Notes under the pieces: generated by a model | The model's database searches: none | Told to the model about the DNA's origin: nothing | What the model saw: only the letters and a program-made list of their open reading frames with translations | Part shown: positions 21,401-30,400 of the stretch, one piece after another | How positions within the stretch are numbered: position 1 is the stretch's first letter | How the letters are laid out: each line of letters opens with the position of its first letter | Program-made: the position numbers and the translations under genes | Source of the DNA: Zygnema cylindricum | Lineage: Eukaryota; Streptophyta; Zygnematophyceae; Zygnematales; Zygnemataceae | Length of the DNA stretch: 30,945 nucleotides | Direction: 5' to 3' | NCBI GenBank assembly: GCA_037447655.1 | Contig: JBBHKE010000349.1 | Coordinates: 362,683-393,627 of the forward strand

Positions 21401-24400
21401 CTCTTCACGGTCCTCAATTTCCAATTTTGAACAATCATTTTTTTTTCTTGCAAAATGAGCGTGACTCTCTTTGGCTACAAATAAAAATCATTCCCCCTCT
21501 AATACTCCATTAAACTCTTTTTACAGTAGAATATGGAAAGCTTATTGGATCAAATCCTAATGGATGTTAGACCTTTGAGGTTTTGTTCAAACTCGTCATT
21601 TGATTGTGTATGCAAAAAAAAAGCGTGTCAAATTTCCAGAAAAGTGTATATAATGTATGAACATTGCCATTTTTTTTACTGAACTTTTTGTGAAGAGTAT
21701 GTTTCGATCATAGAGCAAAGTGTATGTACTGGAATAATATTTTAGTGCACCGTACGTACTTAAAAAACTTGTATTTTCCTTGTACGATTTCTAATTTTTA
21801 TCGAAGTTACTGCCAATTTTGGCACGCTAGAATTTTAACTGTTTTTGGGCTGTTTGATTATGCCACTGTAGAGACTGTTACTGTTGCCAAAACTGCAAGC
21901 TCATAGAAGACCGTAGACTTTATAACATACAGTAGTGCCGGTAACACTGCTTGTTGTACGGCGATCGATTCTTACGTCGGACATTTTGTACAACGAACTG
22001 CAAAATTGTATTTTTGTTCTATGGTCTCAATACTTGCAGGTTTTCATGTGCGTTTAATCTCCTTTTTCAGATATTCGTGCAACTGGCCTATCCGAAGGAC
22101 CTCCTTCATCTTCCCCATTTGTAAATCGATATTTTCGATATATAAGTTCAAACTTTTTGAATTCCGATGACTTAGTTCCATCGTGGCAAGGAGCTATTTA
22201 TTGGGAATGGCAAAAACAGGACAATGTGGTTCAAAGAGTGCAGGACCAATCACTTTGCTGTAAGTCCTGATTTGTGTTTAAATGGAATATTGTTTTTCAT
22301 TTTAAAATTAAAACTTTTTATTTGAATATTTGAGAATTAATATTTTACCGAGTAAAAAGTGGTAGAAAGTTTTATTGGGTGGTTCTTCTTACCTGTATAA
22401 ATTTATTTGCAAATGTTGATGAGAGTCTTGAAGGATTATTATTTTTTGTCAATGTTTGCGCAGTATTGACTGAAACCGAAGAGTTCCAGCATGTAAGCTT
22501 TGAAAATGTGAACAGATTTTGTACTTGTAATCATTTCGTTTCAGATTTTTCTGCTTACAGTAAGAACATACTAATTCTAGATGCTCTTTTTCAGCTACAT
22601 GTTGGATTTATGCTCCACTTGCGGCAATTGAGAGTGCTTTTTATATCGCCTCTCTCTTTCGTAATGCGAGCACCGCACTAAATTTGGTGAACGATTTATC
22701 AGAAGATCAAGTACTTTCTTGTATTAAACCGACAAAGTCTTGCGATAATGGAGGCTGGCCAACAGAAACACTTAATTTTGCGATATCCAACAATCTTGTT
22801 TATAATAAGGACTTCATGAAGTCAAAAACATGTAATTCTCAGGTAGGTGTTTAACATTTCTAACTCTGGATAAGGATATCGATAATTATTTGCAATGTTT
22901 CCGACTTATCGATGAAGGAAAAGTTAAGGATTATTTGTATTTGTAGTTTTGTAATCGATGTAAAAGGGAAATTAAATCTCAAATGCAGTGCCATAGTCTC
23001 GCATCTCTAAAATTGAGCAGAGTTTAGGGTTGCCTGGGGGTATTTATGGTTTTTAAAGGTTTTTTTTAGTTTTGGTTTTGGAGAGCACATGAAATGCAAG
23101 TCATGCGTTTTTATTATTGTTTACCTATTTGTTTCAAAACTATGGCCATAATTTTATTTTATTTTTTCCTTTCCATCAATCTGTAAATACTCCCGTTTTC
23201 ATGGAAAGGCGTGTAAGAAAAATTGTGCAGTGTTCCTTTATTTTTGCAGGTTCCAAGTGGTGTAAAAATCACTTCTTATGAGTTAGTGGCAGTAAATAAT
23301 TGGGTGGGATTATGGCTAGCTCTTCAACAACAACCTGTATTGGTGAATATTGAAGCAAGCGCCCACAGTTTTGTGAATTACGATGGAAGTGTAAGTTGAA
23401 TTTCCTTTTTAAGTAAATTTTCTTTTTCGTTCCTTTTCAACTCCATGATAATTGACCTTCAGTCAAGCGTAGAGTTGGGAATGGACCAAATTGACCGATA
23501 AAATGATGTCATACAAGGTTTTCCAGGAAATTTGAAAAATTTGGTAGGAAAACTAAGGGGCATAGAAATAACTTTAGTAAAAGAAATTAAGCCTTTTAAA
23601 ATCTTATGTTGAAGATACACTATTGGTTAGTTTCAACGAAATTTGGCAAACAAAACGTTTAAAACAATACAAGGTGTGCAACAATGTCCAAAATAACCGA
23701 TCAAAGTTTTAACAAATTCTGATTTTCAACATACTTGTTTTCGGAAACTACAATATGTCTAAATGAACACCACAACTCATTTAAAAATGACACATTATAA
23801 ACATTTCGTAGAAACATTTATCGGGTTCGTTTTCGCCAAACCTTTATATTAGTGTTCATTATTTGTCATTTGGGGCGAGCTATTGGTAGTTATTTTTGAA
23901 ATTCCAAAATACGGCTGACTATGTTTTAAGTGTTTAGTTCCAATGAAACTCTCTATAAAAATTTCAAACATGGAGAATGAAAATTTAGGGTAAATGCCCT
24001 ATTAAAAGAAATATATTCCTAAAGATACCATTTCGACTTTCTCCAAAACGGCTTGAAAAGATGGAACTCCATCACTCACTTTTACACTTCGACGTGTGGT
24101 TATCAATGTATTTCTAATGTGATATAAATATGTGTTTGTTAAATTTCTATACAACGTATTTGTACACATATTCACATATATGTTGGTCCTGATCATCTTT
24201 TGTTGAACAAGATCAAAAAACCCAGCAGTGGCTCCCACCAATAACCTTTTTGACATACACAAGAGTGAGTGGCTCGGTATAATTTCACAAGATGAAGCAG
24301 CTCACAAAATTTCTATGTTATGCGTAAATTTAACATAAAAATATAGTCAATCAAAATTCAATAAAATGACATAGTCAAATTTTAATGCCACGAAGAGGTT

Positions 24401-27400
24401 TGTACATAATTTGGTGCAAATGTCTATGTGTTGGTCCTCCTAATGAATATACTCATGAGCCAATCCGAAGATTTTTGTAGGTTTAAAGGTCTTATAGGTG
24501 TGTAAGTCACTGTATTTTTTCCAAGGGCATTGTCTAATCAGAGAACTGTTGTAAAGGATTGTGTTGATTTGCCACCCAATTCATTTGGAATACTATTTAC
24601 AATGAGTAATTAATGTTACTTCGACATTCAAAAAGTTTCATCACAGTAACGCTCATGACGCGACAAGAGAATTTGAGTCATTGTGGCCCCAAGTCTGATC
24701 TTTTTAATCGTCTATTTTATCCGACGACTCTCATGTCGCCTTTTGCACAATACTATTCCGAAATTGTTGGCGATCACTATTATCGCATAAATGGGAGATT
24801 GATATAGTGCTATACTGCCACGCGTCGTTTTGATCATGTTTTGTGCAAAGATACTTTAGTGCAAAGTTAACTCTTACGTGCTTTACTTTTACGGATCGTA
24901 TTGTTTATTGTACATCAAGTGAACTTCCATACCTAGGTATACACATCAAGTGCACTTCCATACTAACCAATTACATAGCAAGTTTATAGGTGTTGGAAGT
25001 TTTCTAGGTGTTGGAAGTTTTCTAGGTGTTGGAAGTGTTGAAATTGGTCTTTGTTAGATGCTTAAGTGTCGTGCACAAGGATTTTGTAATCCGTGGAATT
25101 CGCTCATTATCTAAATTTCGTTATGTAAGATATTTTTTTTTCTCCTTTTTTCTTATTCTAGCTAGAAGGCTCTAGCATCTAGAAAAAGATTTTGATTCTC
25201 TTACCACGAATTACGGAGATTCTTTTGACCTTACCTTTTTGGCTGAAGAGCCAAGTGAGCCCTCAAGGTCCAAACTCTTCTTAAGTCCCTTGTGACATAC
25301 TCCTTCGTTTTTCCAAAAACTTTGGTTTATTGGTAATGAAGCCGAACCTTCTAACACTACCGCCAAATTTGCTTGGCTCATTTGAAACGAGGGGGCACTA
25401 AATTGTGTGGACTTTTCGTCAAGAAGAGGCTCATTCTCGGCTGGTTTTCGCTCTTGAGGCTTTACAAATTGATTTCATTCGTGACGCCACATCCGCCCAT
25501 TACACACGGACTGCCTTTATCCAATCCGTACAAAAATCAATCCTGGTCAAACAAACTCTTTCTTTGTTGTCAACTCAATTTTTACACTCAATTCTTAACG
25601 GAAGCTTCCTATTAACTCTAACCAAGCTTACATCCTACACTGAAGTCCTTCATTAGATGTTTCAAGAGCATTAATGCTTTTGTCTCTAATGACGATACTA
25701 CTTCAGTGACCTTTGGTGGCTTGCAGGCGGCTTGGTGACCTTTTATCTCTTTTTTATGAGAAGACAAGAGAATTTTACTCCAATACCATGCAACGCTATG
25801 GCCACCTTTCTGCCACTTTTTCGGCCACCAAAATCCTCCTCTTGTCTGTACAATTGTGCGTTTGACCACGTCATTGACGTTTGTCTTACTCTTAATCACA
25901 AACACGAACATCAAGGTGGTCCAACCGTGCAAGTAGGCTTGGACATTTAGCGGCCAAGCCTCTACAATTGAAACGAAGCAATTGTATCAAGCGACACATA
26001 AATCTTTCGCCTTGACAAATCCTTTCGTCTACCCTCAACCATAATAGCATTCCTCAAAATTTGGGGGTTGCCTCTACAATTGAAACGAAGCAATTGTATC
26101 AAGCGACACATAAATCTTTCGCCTTGACAAATCCTTTCGTCTACCCTCAACCATAATAGCATTCCTCAAAATTTGGGGGTTGGCATATTCCACACTTAGG
26201 AAAATTGAGTGGAGGAAGGCTTGAAAGTGCGACTTTTGACTATAGTTGTCAATGTGCTCACCATTGCGCCACCAACCCTCATGTCGAGCTTGCGGGTCCT
26301 TATTAATTTATTTCGAGTGCATTTTTATTGTGGGCGGACTATGTTATTCCATGGTAATGAACGACACACCTTGCAAAGTTCAGCACCCCCCTCAAAAGGT
26401 ATTTGGTCAATGCATCCACAACCCTAATGGTTTTGATACCATGTTGGTTTTTTCTTGGGTTTGGCATGTCCCAAAATTCGAAAAATTGAGTCGGCCAGGG
26501 CTCAAACTTGGGACCCCCGACTAAATGTCAATGCACACTGCGCTACCAATTTTGGCCCACCCTCATGTCGGGTTTGGCATGTTCTTATTTATTTTGAGTG
26601 TAGGCAGTCCATATTACACCCTATATTGAACGACACGTCTAATACGCTGCAAATTTGATACGTACCAAAAATTCCTAAAATTGGTCGAAATTGCGTAGAC
26701 AATAAGGGGGAATTCTTCTTCAATGAGTTCGCCTCGATCCTCTCCACCCACAGCATAATCCACCAATAAACGACCTGCAAGACTCCTCAACAAAACATTG
26801 TTTTTGAGCGATACAATCTCAAAGTCTAACATGGCCTGTTCCATGTTACACCTTCGTACCTCCCCGCCATTTTTTGGGTAGAGTGTGTAGCGACTGCCAA
26901 CTACATTCGAAGTATCTGTCCCACTACTACACTTCCGAGTGCCACTCATGAAGCTTGGATGGGTACCAAATCCAACGTGTTCCATCTTCGCATCTTTGGA
27001 TGTGACCCGTGGACCTAAGATTTAAGGTTAACCTAGAACGCCGAGTCATTCTTAGCCAAGACGTTCCTTGCAACAAAACTCCCCTCCTCAACATCATCAA
27101 ACCTTTCACTCCGTCCTCCTTCCCCTCTTCCCCTCTTCTCGACCTAATCTAAGCCTCCCTCATCTAATCTTCTTTTAGTCCTTCCTCTCACCATTCTCGC
27201 CTCTCAATCATTCTTTGCAATCTCCGTCTCTGGTCCTCGCTCTTACCATCTTGGACCTTTATTCTCTTGGTCCCATCGACCCAAACCACGTCCCATACAT
27301 CATTCAGTCCAGCCTTTCTGTGGTCGTTCCTCTTTTCTAGCCACACGTCACACTCACAAGCCCTTGAATTCAAGCTCGAACACTTCACTGAATTCATGGA

Positions 27401-30400
27401 ACCGCCAACATTGCCACATTTTATGTCCCTTTGTCCTTTTTTGCCACAATGGCTAGCCTTGTTGCCGCTGGACGGATAGCTACTGTCGACGCTAAATTTG
27501 TCTTATTTTAATGCAACGGCGCATGGGAACTCACCTCTTTTCCCCACGGCTGGAAAGTCATCGGCTCCAAATGGTTCTTCCGAGTCAAGACCAAAGTCGA
27601 TGGGACCCTACACCGTACAACAACAGGAAGGTGCGCACTTCTCCGAAACGTATGCTCTTGTGGTTAAATTCGCGTCCATTCGGATCCTCTTGTCCCTGGC
27701 GGTAACCACGAATATGTATGCCTCTTGTCACCTGCCGTAACCCACGACAAGTGCATACATCAAATAGATGTCCAAACAATGTTCCTTGATGGCGCCCTCA
27801 ATGAGGAAACTTTTGTCTCCCAACCTGAAGGCTACATTTCCCGGCACGGAACACCTACCCTATCGACTTCTCAAATCTTATACGATCTCAATCAAGCCCC
27901 ACAAGAGGAAACCAACACCTCAAGGTCGTTCTTCTCCGTAAAGGCTTCACTCAAGCTTCATGCTGATTTTGGCTTGTTCACACGAGGTACTACAGACACT
28001 TTGGTCATCCTTGTTGTTTGTGTTGATGATTTCCGTTGCCGGTCCATCCTTTCCAATTTGTCTTGTCAAAACCATGCTTAAAACATATTTTCCAATGAAA
28101 AATTTAGGGGAACTCGAATGTTGTCTTGGCATTCTTGTTAGCCATTAGTGCTCCACTTGAAGTCTTTGCTTGTCTCAAAAAATGTCATCAATGAGGTCTT
28201 AAACAGGTTTTTGAGGTTTTTGATGTCTGAATGCCGTCCTGTCTCAACCCTCTTGGATGTTAATGTCAAACTTAGGAAAAACTCTCGTGGGCTTGTCCAC
28301 GAGGACACACTTGAGCAATTTTGGTCCATTGTAGGCAGCCTTATGTAAGCTTTGACCGGCACCAGTTCTGACGTTGTCGTCCTAGGTCAATTGAGTGAGT
28401 TTTCGTCCAATCCTACAGTTGGTATATAGGTGCCACTCGTGCCACCACAGAAGCCATCTGGCTTTGTTCCTTTGCAGGTCTTGTTCCTCTGCATGTTTCC
28501 TCCTCTTCAACCTCAAGTTCCCTCCAAGCTCATCCAAACCAGCTTTCTACAACTCCCTCCACGTCCTTAACCCCATACTGGCACCTTTATTTTCTGCTAT
28601 GTTTTAACAAAAACTCTTCCCTGCCTCAATTTGAGCTCCATCTCACCTCCGCCAACTTTGGCTTCTAACCAAGACAGGGGGTGTTGGAATTAGACATTGT
28701 TAGAAGCTTACATGTCGAGAATAAAATTTTGTAATCCATAAAATTCTCGTATTATTTTAAATATCGTTATCTATGATATTCCCTTTTCTCCTTTTGTCTT
28801 ATTCTAGTTAATAAGCTCTAGTAGAAAAAGAACCTGATTCTCTTACCACGGCTACGAAGATCTCTTGACCTTCAAGGTGACATTCAATGTCACGTACGCT
28901 CTTTAAGTCTCGAGAGGTCACTCTCGTGACATTCTCATTTGGTACTTAGTTGTTTGTATTCTTAAGGACAATAATTTAATTCCAATTATTTCTCCGCTAC
29001 TCTTACCTCTATTTGCCTCCATGCCTCTTTTCATCCGTCGTCATGTCTTCTAATCCAACGCCATAGGTGGCATCGCGCCATGTTTTACGTTTGACTTCAT
29101 TCCCTCCTAGAATGAGCCACAAATTTCTGGTGCTGATCAGATTCGCATAACTCTCTTAGCTGCTTCCTAGTCTTTTGTAGGACTCTAAACTCCTCTTCAA
29201 AGCTCTTACCGCATCTGTAATGTCTTGACAAATACAGTTCAAAAAGTAAATAAGACTGTCCACTATATGTAAATAGGAAGTAGTAGCTATAAAGGCTTCC
29301 TCCGCTAATTCCATGCCACCGTTTACAACAACTTATGACTCTTCTAACTTGCCCTTGTTCGGCCTCCATAGGAGTTGCTCCTCCCTTAGCATCTGCTAAA
29401 CCAAAATTCTCTAGCATGTTATCTATTGCTTTTTTTTTGGGTTTATCTGATCTGTCTCTTTTTACCTGAATTCCTATGATGTATTTGGTCTCTCCCAGAT
29501 CCTTCATTTCTAAGGTTTCATTCAGAGTTCCCTTGATCTTAGCTATCCTTTTTACTTACTTATAAGCAACAGGTCATCAACGTACACAACAATAAAAACG
29601 ACATTGTCCAAGTCATCTGCATTCATTACATAGACTGAGTGATAAAAACCAATAAATCCCACGATGCTGCCGCACATCATTCTGATCAGATTTCATTTCA
29701 AGGATACTATCTTAAGACTGACTGTTTAGAGTAGGGTCAAACTTACTCTTCAACAACATCCTCTAAGACAATTGTATGCATCCTTGAGACGATTGTATCC
29801 GTACACTTAGACAATAGTCACACGTGAAATATTAAGGGAGCTGCTGAGACACACCTAGATATGCTGGGGGGACAACAAATCAACATCTGGTACGATTTTT
29901 TTTTTTTGTTTTTTGTTTTGTGCTTCTTCTTTTTTCAGTATATCTACGGAGACGAAGACTGTTTTTCAAATGGTGTGGATCACACAGTACTTTTGGTGGG
30001 CTATTATCTCGGAGGGGTGGATTCCTACTGGGTTATCAAAAATTCTTGGGGAAAACAATGGGGACTTGGAGGATACATGAAAATGCTTATCCCTTCTGGA
30101 GACGGAATATGTGGAGTTAACACTCAGCCTGGAATTATTCCAATAGTACAATTTCCTAGTGAGTTTTTCTGTTTTTCTTTTCTTTTTTATGATTATTATT
30201 CAAGTTTTGTACAGCTTTTTTACTGTTTCTTAAGCTTTCCGTGGAGTTATTTTTCATTTCGTTACCTTGCATTCTACGATGTTCTTAACATTGTCAGTCT
30301 AACACTTACTTGGTTTTATTTTTTTTGCAGAAAAGGATCCTTGTAATTTACAAAGTTATTCGGTTTCAAAAAGTAACGGTATAAATGGTCCAGGTTCAAT

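Larger units (their letters stand above)
25036..28960 (+). mobile_element. Copia III: decayed full-length Ty1/copia with both LTRs, inside intron 15
   Basis: Two related terminal repeats (25036-about 25330 and 28682-about 28960) flank, in order, a gag-like stretch (about 25380-25950), an integrase remnant (about 26700-27000), reverse transcriptase (about 27480-28140) and weak RNase H-like sequence to about 28400. A PBS-like tggtaatgaagcc follows the left LTR and acaggggg precedes the right one. IN before RT marks Ty1/copia. Many stops and frameshifts, the interruption near 26161-26661 and strongly diverged LTRs show an old insertion. It lies in the same orientation as the host gene. Confidence 0.85.
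23391..29938 (+). other. Intron 15, about 6.5 kb, filled with retroelements
   Basis: Donor gtaagt at 23391, acceptor tttttcag ending at 29938. Exons 15 and 16 join in phase 0 and their products are adjacent in papain, so this is one intron. Bases 23391-24911 show nothing recognisable. From about 24912 it holds short repeats, copia III, a nested TRIM-like element and a minus-strand RT fragment. Bases 29691-29938 show nothing apart from a T-rich tract before the acceptor. Confidence 0.85.

Noticed and set aside
24002-24262. Minus-strand 86-codon frame in intron 15
   Set aside because: No recognisable motif, AT-rich, and isolated in a long intron.
26480-26530. ggctcaaacttgggacc looks like a tRNA or SINE B-box
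   Set aside because: It is part of the repeated LTR of the TRIM-like element and no A-box or cloverleaf is present.
26614-26985. Minus-strand 123-codon frame
   Set aside because: It lies antisense to the copia III integrase remnant, whose plus-strand motifs are clear.
29861-29938. In-frame extension of exon 16 upstream to an ATG at 29861
   Set aside because: It runs through the T-rich polypyrimidine tract and tttttcag acceptor, so it is intron; the papain match starts at the acceptor.
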